Of a stretch of DNA of 36,959 nt, positions 16,557-25,041 are shown piece by piece. The stretch comes from an uncultured Eubacteriales bacterium (GTDB lineage Bacteria > Bacillota > Clostridia > Oscillospirales > Oscillospiraceae), in assembly GCA_949293985.1 (NCBI GenBank), contig CASFFN010000029.1, positions 1-36,959 on the forward strand. The letters run 5' to 3'. A program made the position numbers and the translations under genes. Below the pieces are notes generated by a model. It searched no databases, had not been told where the DNA came from, and saw only the letters and a program-made list of their open reading frames with translations. Numbering within the stretch: the stretch's first letter is position 1; the number at the start of each line of letters is the position of its first letter.

Positions 16557-19115
16557 TCAGGTGGTTTGAAAATGGGCCTGCATTTCCTTGGCAGTCCGGG
16601 CAACCTCTTCTTCCAGCTCCCGGGCGGACATCCGCAGAACGCCGCTGCCCAGGGAACTGAGCTGCACCAGGGCGTCGGAGGTGGCGACCCGCACCTGGTA
16701 GTTTTTGCCAATCTCCCGGACAAGGGACTGGATGTAGGCGTCCGCCGTCTGGTTCTCCCTGGTATAAACCACCTGCAAATTGTGAAAATGTCCCTTTTCT
16801 CCCGGATTTCCCGGGACTTTGTAGCCGTCAAATACCACAACGGTGCGGCACTTGGTGTAGCCGGTGTAGCTGGAGAGCCTGTCCAGCAGCTGCCGCCGGG
16901 CGGCGTCCAAATCGCTTTTTGCCGCCTGGGAAAGCTCTTCCCAGGCGAAAATCATGTTGTAGCCGTCCACAATCAGGCACCGCTGCTGGGGCGGGCGGAT
17001 GAAAATTTCCTCCTTTGCCGGGCGGTTTTCCGGGGCCCGGTAGAGGGGCCGCTTCATGGGGCCAAACTCCCGGAGCATAATGGCCTCCAGCGCTTTGTCG
17101 TCCACCCGGAGATTCCGGGTGAGAAGCTCCGGGGGCTTTTCCTCCCGCAGACCGCTTTCTAAGTGCATATACTCCTTAACCCGGTTCCATTTGACGGTAA
17201 AGCCCGCTCCGTGGGCGCAGAACACGGAATCCGGGGTATTTTCCAAATCCCCCTCCGGGTCGTAACCCGCCGCCTCCACCACAGCCTCCGTGTTGTGGCA
17301 GGGGGCGTAGCCGTCCAGGCTCAGGTGGAGCTGCCCCTTTCCCTGGGTGTAGGCCGCCACCTGCTGGGCATAGTCCCCCAGCTCCGAAGCCGGGACCGTC
17401 CCCGTGAGGACGGCGTTTTCCCGGCGGTTTTCCGGTGGCTCCGGCAGGCCGCCCATGGCCCGGATGTCGGTGATGGCCCGGCCCAGCTGGGCGGCGGGTA
17501 CGGTCAAAGTGAACCGGTACCAGGGCTCCAAAAGCCGGGATTTTGCCTGCATCAGCCCCTGACGCACCGCCCGGTAGGTGGCCTGGCGGAAGTCTCCGCC
17601 CTCCGTGTGCTTTTGGTGGGCTTTTCCCAGCAGAAGGGTGATTTTCATGTCTGTAATGGGCGCGCCCACGAGCACCCCCTTGTGGGTCTTTTCCTGCAAA
17701 TGGGTAAGGATTAGCTTTTGATAGGAGAGGTCCAGCACATCGGCGGGGCACCGGGTGTCAAATACCAGGCCGCTCCCCTGGGGCAGAGGCTCCAGAAGGA
17801 GGTGGACTTCTGCATAGTGGCGCAGAGGCTCAAAATGCCCCACCCCCTCCACGGTATTTTCGATGGTCTCCCGATAGTGGATTTTCGGGTCTGTCAGCTG
17901 CACCTCCAGGGAAAACCGCTGATGAATAAGACTTTTGAGAATCTCCTGCTGCACCTTTCCCATGACTTGGGCGTGAATCTGCCATCCGTCCCACGAAATA
18001 CGCAGCTGGGGTTCTTCCTCTTCCAGCTGCCGCAGCTTGGGAAGGACGGTCATAGGGTCGGTGCCGGAGGGCAGGGCAATCCGGTAGGACATGACCGGCT
18101 CCACCACAGGCGGCTGACCCTCCGGCTCTGCCCCTAAGGACTGGCCAATCCAGGTCTGGGAAAGGCCGGTGACGGCGCAGATTTGTCCCGGGAGCACCTG
18201 CTGCACCGCCGTGAATTTTTCCCCGGAGTAGATGCGCAGCTGCTGGATTTTCTCCTCTACCCTTTCCCCCTTTGCCGTTTCGTAGGAAAGGGCGGTGCGG
18301 ACGGACAGCGAACCGCCGGTAACTTTCAGCCAGGTCAGGCGGTTGCCCTGGGGGTCTCTTGAGATTTTGTAGACCCGGGCGGAAAATTCCGGCCGGTAAT
18401 CCATTCGGGGAGCATAGGCGGTGAGGAGCCGCAGGAGAATGTCTACCCCTTCCAGCTTCAGCCCGGAACCAAAGCAGCAGGGAAAGAGCTTTCCATGGGC
18501 AATCAGCTCCCGGAGATTCCCCTCTGTGACGGTTCCCGTTTCCAAATAGGTTTCCAGCAGCGCCTCGTCGCACAGGGCGGCGTTTTCCCAGATGGTTTCC
18601 TGGGGCTGGGTGAAGTCCACGAAGCCGGAGCCGAAGGCTTCTTGCAACTGAGAAAGCAGTTCCTCCCGGCTCTTGCCCGGCAAATCCATTTTGTTTAGGA
18701 ACAAAAAGGTGGGCACGGCGTACCGCCGGAGCAGCTGCCACAGGGTGAGGGTGTGGGCCTGCACCCCGTCGGCGCCGTTGATCACCAGTACGGCGCAGTC
18801 CAGCACCGGCATGACCCGCTCCGCCTCCGGGGCAAAGTCCACATGGCCCGGGGTGTCCAGCAGGGTGATATGCTGCTCCGGCAGCTGGGCCTGCTTGGAG
18901 AAGATGGTAATGCCCCGGGCCCGTTCCAGCTCGTGGGTGTCCAGATAAGCGTCCCGGTGGTCTACCCGCCCCAAGGTTCGCCGCACCCCCGCCACATACA
19001 AAAGGGCCTCCGACAAGGTGGTCTTTCCCGCGTCCACATGGGCCAGAAGACCCACGCAAATGTTGGTTTTTGCGTTTGCATTTTCCTGGCCGCCCACGAA
19101 AACGCCCCCTCTCAT
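16557..19115 (-). CDS. Tet(M)/EF-G-like ribosomal GTPase fused to a NYN (YacP/Rae1-like) nuclease domain
   Basis: An 852-aa fusion. The N-terminal ~640 residues are an EF-G/Tet(M)-type translational GTPase: P-loop AHVDAGKT (25-32), switch I RGIT (about 67-70), DTPGH (87-91), NKMD (141-144), then domains II-V. The tip loop of domain IV, which in Tet(M) carries the tetracycline-displacing YSPVST sequence, reads AHQKHTEGGDFR, so it is unlikely to be a resistance protein. Residues about 712-852 form a NYN/PIN domain with the acidic motifs LIVDGYNMI, VVVFDGY, TADAYI and VATSDA, resembling YacP/Rae1, a ribosome A-site endoribonuclease of Bacillus. The ATG at 19115 follows GGGGAG at 9 nt. Inference: a factor that docks on ribosomes and cleaves mRNA or rRNA. 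Such fusions seem to occur in other Clostridia but I know of no characterised one. Confidence 0.85.
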   Translation of the reverse strand: MRGGVFVGGQENANAKTNICVGLLAHVDAGKTTLSEALLYVAGVRRTLGRVDHRDAYLDTHELERARGITIFSKQAQLPEQHITLLDTPGHVDFAPEAERVMPVLDCAVLVINGADGVQAHTLTLWQLLRRYAVPTFLFLNKMDLPGKSREELLSQLQEAFGSGFVDFTQPQETIWENAALCDEALLETYLETGTVTEGNLRELIAHGKLFPCCFGSGLKLEGVDILLRLLTAYAPRMDYRPEFSARVYKISRDPQGNRLTWLKVTGGSLSVRTALSYETAKGERVEEKIQQLRIYSGEKFTAVQQVLPGQICAVTGLSQTWIGQSLGAEPEGQPPVVEPVMSYRIALPSGTDPMTVLPKLRQLEEEEPQLRISWDGWQIHAQVMGKVQQEILKSLIHQRFSLEVQLTDPKIHYRETIENTVEGVGHFEPLRHYAEVHLLLEPLPQGSGLVFDTRCPADVLDLSYQKLILTHLQEKTHKGVLVGAPITDMKITLLLGKAHQKHTEGGDFRQATYRAVRQGLMQAKSRLLEPWYRFTLTVPAAQLGRAITDIRAMGGLPEPPENRRENAVLTGTVPASELGDYAQQVAAYTQGKGQLHLSLDGYAPCHNTEAVVEAAGYDPEGDLENTPDSVFCAHGAGFTVKWNRVKEYMHLESGLREEKPPELLTRNLRVDDKALEAIMLREFGPMKRPLYRAPENRPAKEEIFIRPPQQRCLIVDGYNMIFAWEELSQAAKSDLDAARRQLLDRLSSYTGYTKCRTVVVFDGYKVPGNPGEKGHFHNLQVVYTRENQTADAYIQSLVREIGKNYQVRVATSDALVQLSSLGSGVLRMSARELEEEVARTAKEMQAHFQTT

Positions 19116-19132
19116 GATTGTATACTCCCCAT

Positions 19133-19161
19133 AGTATATCATAAGCGGGGGCCATAGTCGA
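19133..19161 (-). promoter_or_regulatory. Candidate promoter of the GTPase-NYN gene
   Basis: On the minus strand, TCGACT (19161 to 19156) and TATACT (19138 to 19133) are 17 bp apart, with the leader only about 10 nt long before the start region. Confidence 0.45.
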
Positions 19162-19727
19162 GAGGTATTCAGGGGCTGGGATTTGCGATTGCGTCACGCG
19201 GAGCGGACGGCGCGCCGCCCAACGGGGCTGCCGCAGCGTTTTCTGCGCCCGCGGAATTGCCTGCTGTAGACGATATGACGGCACCCGCGACGCCCCTTGC
19301 GGCCGCATTGCCCCTCTGCTGATGATATTACACAAAATTTTTGGAAATTTACAACGAAAATAATAACAAGTTGATAAAAAACAGTTGCTTTTTCTTTCGG
19401 ACTCTGATAAGATAGGATTGAGGAAAGCAAAAAAGAGAAGCTGCCGCATGGAATCGATTTCCGTTTCATAGAAATTGGCGGGTAAAAATTTTCGCGGCCT
19501 GCTCCCGCAAACCGTCCGGTATACGCCGCCGTCCAACGCCGTAAATCTTCATCGCTTTATCTTCGGTGACAGACAGAGGCTGCCGGGAAAATCCATACGC
19601 AAAAGAGGGTGAATCCAATGTTCTAATGATAATTATTGCAATACGCTGACGCCAAACCAAAGATGATTTAAGATTGGGTTTCTTGCACGACATCCGGTTG
19701 TGCTGCATATATTGTGGAACAACATTC
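19162..19727. other. Non-coding stretch, partly AT-rich
   Basis: About 565 bp without a convincing gene. The first part (to ~19310) is GC-rich with short inverted repeats; from about 19318 the sequence turns AT-rich, unlike the surrounding genes. A minus-strand open frame at 19466-19708 (80 codons) has basic composition but no motif I recognise, no good ribosome binding site and no partner. It could be a decayed gene remnant. Confidence 0.4.
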
Positions 19728-19850
19728 TAAGGAAGCTCTGAATAAATAGGCAAGAGCTGGCAGCGAGAGATTTTTTGTCAGACAAAAGAATGGAAAACAG
19801 TGGAATACTGTATGTATTTCCTGTTAGACGATTTGTTCAGAGATTCCCTA
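19728..19850 (-). repeat. MITE-like repeat, copy C (123 bp, internal deletion)
   Basis: It begins TAAGGAAGCTCTGAATAAAT and ends GATTTGTTCAGAGATTCCCTA. Orientation is opposite to copies A, B and D. Compared with the full-length copies it lacks about 44 bp between the core (CTGTT) and AGACGATTTG. It lies 129 bp upstream of the orphan lipoprotein gene. Confidence 0.82.
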
Positions 19851-19978
19851 ATGTTGCGACTTCAACAGGCCATGTGTGTATGGTATGCGGCTCAACAACC
19901 GGTTCTGGCCCTATCATCATTGGATGATATAGCTTCTACTGGAACATAAAATATCTGTTGGAAAAGGGAGGTATCCCA

Positions 19979-21517
19979 ATGAAGAAGCGATTGGCCCTGG
20001 CGCTGGCGGTTATGCTGCTGCTTTCCGCCTGCGCTCCCAAGGACGGCCCGGAGCCGTCCACTACCGACGCCCAGAACCCAACCACGGAAGCCCCCGCCAC
20101 GGAACCCCCCACGGAGCCTCCCACGGAAGAGGCCGCCTGGTATGCCCCGGAGGCGGCTGCCCCTGTTTCCTATGAGGACCTGACCACCAAGGATCTGCCC
20201 TACTCCGGGGCGAAATGGCTGATCTCCGGAGAGAAGGGCGCTGCCGTCTATGAAATTACGGTCAACGGCGGAATGCTGGAAGTGCGGGATGTGCAAAGCT
20301 TTGGGGATCCGGCCCACACCATTACGCTCCCGGAGGACCTGGCGGCAGCCGTGGCCCTGGGGGGAGACGGCCGGGTAGGCTATGTAGCCACCGACACCCG
20401 GATTGCCTCCGTGGATTTGCAGACGGAGGAAGTGAAAACCCTGGTGGAAGCCGACCATTTGCTGACTGCGAAAATGGTCAGCTATGATGTGATTTACTAT
20501 GCCAGCGAAGCCGAGGGAAAAGCCGCCATTTACCGGCTGTACATTCCCGATGGGAAAACGGACGCCATTTACGACGACATCCCCGTATACCCTGCCAGCG
20601 AGTTTCGGCTGATTGCCCCGGAAACCACCCTGGGAAAAATCGGCTGGACCATGATGAACCCGGAAATTATGGAAATCCTCACGGAAGAATACAATAACCC
20701 CGACAGCGTGTATAAGAACACCAGCCAGAAGTTTGACTTTTCCGATGTGTGGGGTCAGCCGGGGATGCTTGACGCCAACGGGGAGAACAATCCCCTGGTA
20801 CGGAGCATTCTCCAGGCCATTCAGGAGAAGTCCGGAACGCCTGCCCTGGTGCGGTGCTGGTACGCTCCCCAGACGGACGAATATTCCCAGGAATTTGGGG
20901 CCATTGACGACTGCTTCACCGGCACCGGATTGCGGCATGACCACTATGACCCCGAGGCGGAAGCCCCCGCCGTTCCCGAGGCAGACTTCGGGGACTGGGA
21001 GGACATGGGGGCAGCGCCGCTGTCCCAGACCAAGGAGGAGCTGCTGGCGGAGACGATGGATAAGGACGCCTTCTCCGGCCTGCTCTACGCCAACCCCTAT
21101 GAGTTCCCCACCCTCTACGCCGGAAACCCGGGCGAGCCTTTGGCGCAGGTGCTGGCGGAGCCGGTGACCCAGTGGGAAAACTCCCAGTACTACATCTACG
21201 CCATCACCTGCGACGGTAAGCTCATGCAGCTGAGCGTAGATGGCAGCGTCCGCAATACGCTTTACAAGGCCCGGTACGGCAAGCTCCGGGATGTGGACTA
21301 TCAGTGCGGCATGGTATACCTGCTGGACGGGGACTATCTGGTACAGCTGGATCTGATCCATATGCGGCAGCGGACGCTTCTGGAGGCCGAAGCCATGGTG
21401 GACTGCCGGTACCACGGAGAAAACCAGGTCTACCTCTGCCAGTCCAAGGGACTGCACCAGAAGCAGTACATCCTGAACCTGGAAACCCAGACTTTGGAAG
21501 AAACCTTCATCAACTAA
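19979..21517 (+). CDS. Hypothetical lipoprotein, possibly with repeat (propeller-like) fold
   Basis: Not recognised as a named family. It is 512 aa. Signal peptide MKKRLALALAVMLLLSAC with lipobox LLSAC predicts a lipidated Cys18 on the outer membrane face. A low-complexity Pro/Thr/Glu linker (about residues 25-55) follows, then a mainly beta-rich, acidic body with recurring patterns such as VYEITVNGGMLEV, RIASVDLQTEEVKTL, IYRLYIPDGKTDAIY, YAITCDGKLMQLSVDG and YLVQLDLIHMRQRTL. These read like blades of a propeller, but that is only an impression. The start ATG follows AGGGAGG at 7 nt. Its TAA stop coincides with the first bases of repeat copy D, while copy C lies 129 bp upstream in the other orientation. 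No operon partner. Confidence 0.75.
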   Translation: MKKRLALALAVMLLLSACAPKDGPEPSTTDAQNPTTEAPATEPPTEPPTEEAAWYAPEAAAPVSYEDLTTKDLPYSGAKWLISGEKGAAVYEITVNGGMLEVRDVQSFGDPAHTITLPEDLAAAVALGGDGRVGYVATDTRIASVDLQTEEVKTLVEADHLLTAKMVSYDVIYYASEAEGKAAIYRLYIPDGKTDAIYDDIPVYPASEFRLIAPETTLGKIGWTMMNPEIMEILTEEYNNPDSVYKNTSQKFDFSDVWGQPGMLDANGENNPLVRSILQAIQEKSGTPALVRCWYAPQTDEYSQEFGAIDDCFTGTGLRHDHYDPEAEAPAVPEADFGDWEDMGAAPLSQTKEELLAETMDKDAFSGLLYANPYEFPTLYAGNPGEPLAQVLAEPVTQWENSQYYIYAITCDGKLMQLSVDGSVRNTLYKARYGKLRDVDYQCGMVYLLDGDYLVQLDLIHMRQRTLLEAEAMVDCRYHGENQVYLCQSKGLHQKQYILNLETQTLEETFIN

Positions 21518-21680
21518 GGAATCTCTGAACAAATCGTCTGCGGCTGGAAAGCTTATCTTTTTCGCCAGCCATGCAGAATGAAAAACAGGAAATACATACA
21601 GTATTCCCCTGTTTTCCATTCTTTTGTCTGACAAAAAACTCTTCCTGCCAGCTCTTGCCTATTTATTCAGAGCTTCCCTA
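21515..21680 (+). repeat. MITE-like repeat, copy D (166 bp, full length)
   Basis: The reference copy: TAAGGAATCTCTGAACAAAT at the left and ATTTATTCAGAGCTTCCCTA at the right are imperfect inverted repeats. The core from about 21573 to 21623 is a palindrome centred on AATACATACAGTATT that includes AACAGG and CCTGTT arms. No coding capacity for a transposase. Its first TAA is the stop codon of the lipoprotein gene. Confidence 0.85.
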
Positions 21681-21688
21681 AAACCATC

Positions 21689-21715
21689 CGGACGGGGAGG
21701 GAGCCTCCCCGTCCG
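21689..21715. terminator. GC-rich hairpin after the lipoprotein gene
   Basis: A perfect 12-bp stem CGGACGGGGAGG (21689-21700) / CCTCCCCGTCCG (21704-21715) with a 3-nt loop. No T-run follows, so it may be a weak terminator or an RNA-stabilising end. Confidence 0.45.
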
Positions 21716-21751
21716 CGCCGCTCCCCCCTGGCGAACCGGGCAGGCTCGTTG

Positions 21752-21810
21752 AAAAAACAATAAAATGCCCCTCTTTTTCCGGAAATCCCGGAAAAAGGGG
21801 GGCTTATTTG
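21752..21810 (-). terminator. Terminator of nrdGD (bidirectional)
   Basis: A perfect 16-bp stem (21767-21782 with 21788-21803, loop AAATC). On the minus strand it is followed by a T-rich run (complement of 21752-21766), about 13 nt beyond the nrdD stop codon; on the plus strand TTATTTG follows. Confidence 0.8.
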
Positions 21811-21816
21811 GGATTA

Positions 21817-24159
21817 TCAATGGGAAATATAATTTTGAATGGCGGCGACCCCGGGGTAAACGGCGAAGCCGTCGCCGCTTACCGCCACTAAGGAAGGGGC
21901 CTGGGTCAGGCGGTATTTTTGCGCCAATTCCAGGTTTTCCTCCGCGTCCATCACTTCATAGGAAATCCCGGCTCTTTCCAGCATGGGCTTTACAATGCGG
22001 CAGTTGGGGCAGGTCTTGGTGGTGAACAGGTACAGCTTGTCCGCCAAAGCCTTCTGGATTTTCTGGGGCTGAGCCTTTTCCGGGGCGCGGGAGATGTCCG
22101 GGCGGTAGGTCTTCCGGTCCTTGAACTCCTGGGACTTGCCGTCGTTCCAGTTCTGCACCGGGCGGTAGTAGCCGGTGATCCGGCTGTAAACCTCGGTTTT
22201 CTTACCGCAGTGGGGACAGGTGTACTGCTCCCCGGGCAGATACCCGTGGTCGACACACACAGAGTAGGTGGGGGATATGGTGTAGTAGGGAAGCTCGTAG
22301 TTTTCCGCAATCTTCCGCACCAGAGCCGCCGCCGCCTTCCAGTCCGGCAGCTTCTCACCCAGGAAGGTGTGGAACACCGTGCCGCTGGTGTAGAGGGGCT
22401 GGAGCCGGTCCTGAATGTCCAGGGCCTCGAACACGTCCTCCGTGTAGCCCACCGGCAGGTGGGAGGAGTTGGTGTAGTAGGGGGTAGCTCCCTCATGGGC
22501 GGTGATGATGTCCGGGTAGCGCTTCTTGTCGTGCTTGGCAAGGCGGTAGGAGGTGGACTCTGCCGGGGTGGCCTCCAGGTTATACAGGTCGCCGTATTCC
22601 TCCTGATAGTCGGAAAGGCGATTGCGCATATGGTTCAGCACATCCACCGCGAAATCCTGGGCGTCCTTGTGGGTCAGGTCCTTCCGCAGCCAGGAGGCGT
22701 TGAGGCAAGCCTCGTTCATGCCCACAAGACCGATGGTGGAGAAGTGATTGTCAAAGCCTCCCAAATACCGCTTGGTGTAGGGGTAGAGCCCCTCCTCCAA
22801 CAGCTTTGTGATGGTGGTGCGCTTGATTTTCAGGCTCCGGGCGGCAATGTCCATCATCCGGTCCAGCCGCTTGTAAAATTCCTCCGGGGTGGCGGACAGA
22901 TACGCAATCCGGGGCAGGTTAATGGTGACCACGCCCACGGAGCCGGTGGATTCGCCGCTTCCGAAGAAGCCGCCGCTCTTTTTCCGCAGCTCCCGCAAGT
23001 CCAGCCGCAGCCGGCAGCACATACTGCGCACATCGGATGGCTCCATGTCGGAGTTGATGTAGTTGGAAAAATAGGGTGTGCCGTACTTGGCGGTCATCTC
23101 GAAGAGCAGCCGGTTATTCTCCGTGTCGCTCCAGTCGAAGTCCCGGGTGATGGAGTAGGTGGGGATGGGGTACTGGAAGCCCCGGCCGTTGGCGTCCCCT
23201 TCAATCATCACTTCGATGAAGGCCCGGTTGATCATGTCCATCTCCGCCTTGCAGTCGCCGTAGGTGAAGTCCTGGGGCTTGCCCCCTACAATGCAGGGCT
23301 GGTTTGCCAGGTCCGCCGGTACCGTCCAGTCTAAGGTGATGTTGGAGAAGGGCGCCTGGGTGCCCCACCGGCTGGGGGTGTTCACGCCGTAGATGAAGCT
23401 CTCGATGCAGTGCTTCACCTCGTTGTAGGTCAGCTTATCGGTTTTCACGAAGGGAGCCAGGTAGGTGTCGAAGCTGGAGAAGGCCTGGGCCCCTGCCCAC
23501 TCGTTTTGCATGATCCCTAAGAAATTCACCATCTGGTTGCACAGCGTCGCCAGGTGCTTGGCGGGGGCGGAGGTGATTTTCCCCGGGACGCCCCCCAGAC
23601 CCTCCTGGATGAGCTGCTTTAAGCTCCAGCCGGCGCAGTAGCCGGTGAGCATGGACAGGTCGTGGATGTGCAGGTCGGCGTTCCGGTGGGCGTCCCCAAT
23701 CTCCTGGTCGTAAATCTCGCTGAGCCAGTAGTTGGCGGTGATGGCGCCGGAGTTGGAGAGAATCAGACCGCCCACGGAGTAGGTGACGGTGGAGTTTTCC
23801 TTCACCCGCCAGTCGGAGACCTTCAGGTAGCCGTCCACCAGTCCCTTGTAGTCTAAGATAGTGGAGCTCATGGAGCGGAGCTTCTCCCGGTTCTTCCGGT
23901 AGAGGATGTAGGCCTTGGCCACATCGGCATAGCCTGCCCGCTGCAAAACCGCCTCTACGGAATCCTGAATGGATTCCACGGACACGGCGTTGTCCATGAT
24001 TTTTCCCGCATAGTCCGCCGTGACCTGCAAAGAGAGCATATTGATGATGTCGGGATTGTAGGGAATCCCAGTGGCCTCAAAGGCCTTGGTAATGGCGTTG
24101 GCAATCCGGGTGATGTTAAAATCCACGGTCTTGCCGTCCCGCTTGGTCACCTGATACAT
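21817..24159 (-). CDS. nrdD: Anaerobic ribonucleoside-triphosphate reductase with fused C-terminal redoxin domain
   Basis: Class III, glycyl-radical ribonucleotide reductase making deoxynucleotides without oxygen; 780 aa. An N-terminal ATP-cone domain (about 1-90; MYQVTKRDGKTVDFNITRI) is the usual allosteric site. The barrel carries the family motifs, a CPHC pair at 648/651, and the glycyl-radical site SRITGYYRP with Gly663. Residues about 711-780 are an extra domain with TTKTCPNC (Cys717, Cys720), then a beta-alpha pattern and the cis-Pro-like APSL, i.e. a glutaredoxin/thioredoxin fold, which may supply the electrons in cis. The ATG at 24159 follows AAAAGGAGTG; a longer reading to 24201 begins inside repeat copy E and is rejected. 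Its start lies within the extended nrdG frame. Confidence 0.93.
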   Translation of the reverse strand: MYQVTKRDGKTVDFNITRIANAITKAFEATGIPYNPDIINMLSLQVTADYAGKIMDNAVSVESIQDSVEAVLQRAGYADVAKAYILYRKNREKLRSMSSTILDYKGLVDGYLKVSDWRVKENSTVTYSVGGLILSNSGAITANYWLSEIYDQEIGDAHRNADLHIHDLSMLTGYCAGWSLKQLIQEGLGGVPGKITSAPAKHLATLCNQMVNFLGIMQNEWAGAQAFSSFDTYLAPFVKTDKLTYNEVKHCIESFIYGVNTPSRWGTQAPFSNITLDWTVPADLANQPCIVGGKPQDFTYGDCKAEMDMINRAFIEVMIEGDANGRGFQYPIPTYSITRDFDWSDTENNRLLFEMTAKYGTPYFSNYINSDMEPSDVRSMCCRLRLDLRELRKKSGGFFGSGESTGSVGVVTINLPRIAYLSATPEEFYKRLDRMMDIAARSLKIKRTTITKLLEEGLYPYTKRYLGGFDNHFSTIGLVGMNEACLNASWLRKDLTHKDAQDFAVDVLNHMRNRLSDYQEEYGDLYNLEATPAESTSYRLAKHDKKRYPDIITAHEGATPYYTNSSHLPVGYTEDVFEALDIQDRLQPLYTSGTVFHTFLGEKLPDWKAAAALVRKIAENYELPYYTISPTYSVCVDHGYLPGEQYTCPHCGKKTEVYSRITGYYRPVQNWNDGKSQEFKDRKTYRPDISRAPEKAQPQKIQKALADKLYLFTTKTCPNCRIVKPMLERAGISYEVMDAEENLELAQKYRLTQAPSLVAVSGDGFAVYPGVAAIQNYISH

Positions 24160-24976
24160 TTTCTTCACTCCTTTTCCGGGAAGCTCTGATGAAATCGGCA
24201 AGAGCTGGTAGCGAGAGATTTTTCGTCAGACAAAAGAATGGAAAACAGCGGAATACTGTATGTATTTCCTGTTTTTCATTCTGCATGGATGGCGATATCC
24301 GGGCATTGGGAAGGTAAGGCTGCACTGCCGAAAGCAGCTGCTTTAGCTCCTCCTCCGAAAAAGAGGAGAGGCCTTGTCCCACCAAATCCCCCGTGTCCCG
24401 GAAGTTCTGAATAAAATAGGCCTTTGCCCCGGAAAGCCACTGCCCTATGGCTTTCATACCTTCTGCCGTGTGCAGGGGCTTTACCACGGTGGTGCGGAAT
24501 TCATAGTCGATTCCGGCATTTCGGAGGATTTCCACACTTTCCCGGACTTTTTCCAGCACATCCGCCCCGCCGCAGGTTTCCCGGTAGCTTTCCGGGGCGT
24601 TTTTGATGTCCATGGCCACATAGCTAAGAAGCCCGCCGCTTAGAAGCTCCCGGAGCATTTGGGGATTGGAGCCGTTGGTGTCCAGCTTCACGGGATATCC
24701 CAGGGCGGTGACGGCCTCCAACAGCCGGGGCAAATCCCGGTACAAGGTAGGCTCCCCGCCGGTGACGCACACCCCCTCCAGCAGGCCCCGCCGCTTTCCC
24801 AGGAACGAGAGCAGCTCTCCTTGGGTCATGGCCGGGGGCGCTATCCGGTTTGGCAGCACCAGGGCCGGATTGTGGCAGAAGGGGCACCGGAGGTTGCAGC
24901 CGGCAAGGAACACCGTGCAGGCAATTTTCCCCGGGTAGTCCAGCAGAGTGTTTTTTTGCAGACCGGCAATATCCAT
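24116..24976 (-). CDS. nrdG: Anaerobic ribonucleoside-triphosphate reductase activating protein, tail altered by repeat insertion
   Basis: Radical-SAM enzyme that generates the glycyl radical on NrdD. The 4Fe-4S motif CNLRCPFC is at about residues 28-35, GGEPTL is the SAM-binding motif, and the N-terminus MDIAGLQKNTLLDYPGKIAC is that of the activating-protein family. The ATG at 24976 follows AAAGGAGG; an in-frame reading to 25165 crosses the NrdR boxes and is not used. The family usually ends after about 225-230 residues; here the normal sequence stops near YLPNARIS and about 57 further residues are read from repeat copy E and the nrdD leader, overlapping nrdD by 44 nt and giving 286 aa. Whether the tail is tolerated is unknown; the catalytic part is intact. 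Confidence 0.9.
   Translation of the reverse strand: MDIAGLQKNTLLDYPGKIACTVFLAGCNLRCPFCHNPALVLPNRIAPPAMTQGELLSFLGKRRGLLEGVCVTGGEPTLYRDLPRLLEAVTALGYPVKLDTNGSNPQMLRELLSGGLLSYVAMDIKNAPESYRETCGGADVLEKVRESVEILRNAGIDYEFRTTVVKPLHTAEGMKAIGQWLSGAKAYFIQNFRDTGDLVGQGLSSFSEEELKQLLSAVQPYLPNARISPSMQNEKQEIHTVFRCFPFFCLTKNLSLPALADFIRASRKRSEENVSGDQAGRQDRGF
24178..24294 (-). repeat. MITE-like repeat, copy E, inserted at the nrdG-nrdD junction
   Basis: It begins GGGAAGCTCTGATGAAATCGG and runs through the core (GAATGGAAAACAG..CTGTATGTATTTCCTG) to GCATGGATGGCG, where it stops; the right terminus is missing. On the minus strand it encodes part of the extra NrdG tail and ends just before the nrdD ribosome binding site. 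Confidence 0.82.
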
Positions 24977-25041
24977 AAAAAGCCTCCTTTCGCCGTTGTC
25001 GAGAACCAGTATACGCCTTTTCGGGGCGTTTGTCAAGGGGA

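Noticed and set aside
16557..19115. Tetracycline resistance gene
   Set aside because: Although Tet(M)-like in fold, the domain IV tip motif needed for drug release is absent and a nuclease domain is fused; probably a housekeeping ribosome factor.
17830..19536. Minus-strand open frame overlapping the GTPase-NYN gene in another frame
   Set aside because: The other frame carries all GTPase motifs; this one is Pro/Gly/Arg-rich and featureless.
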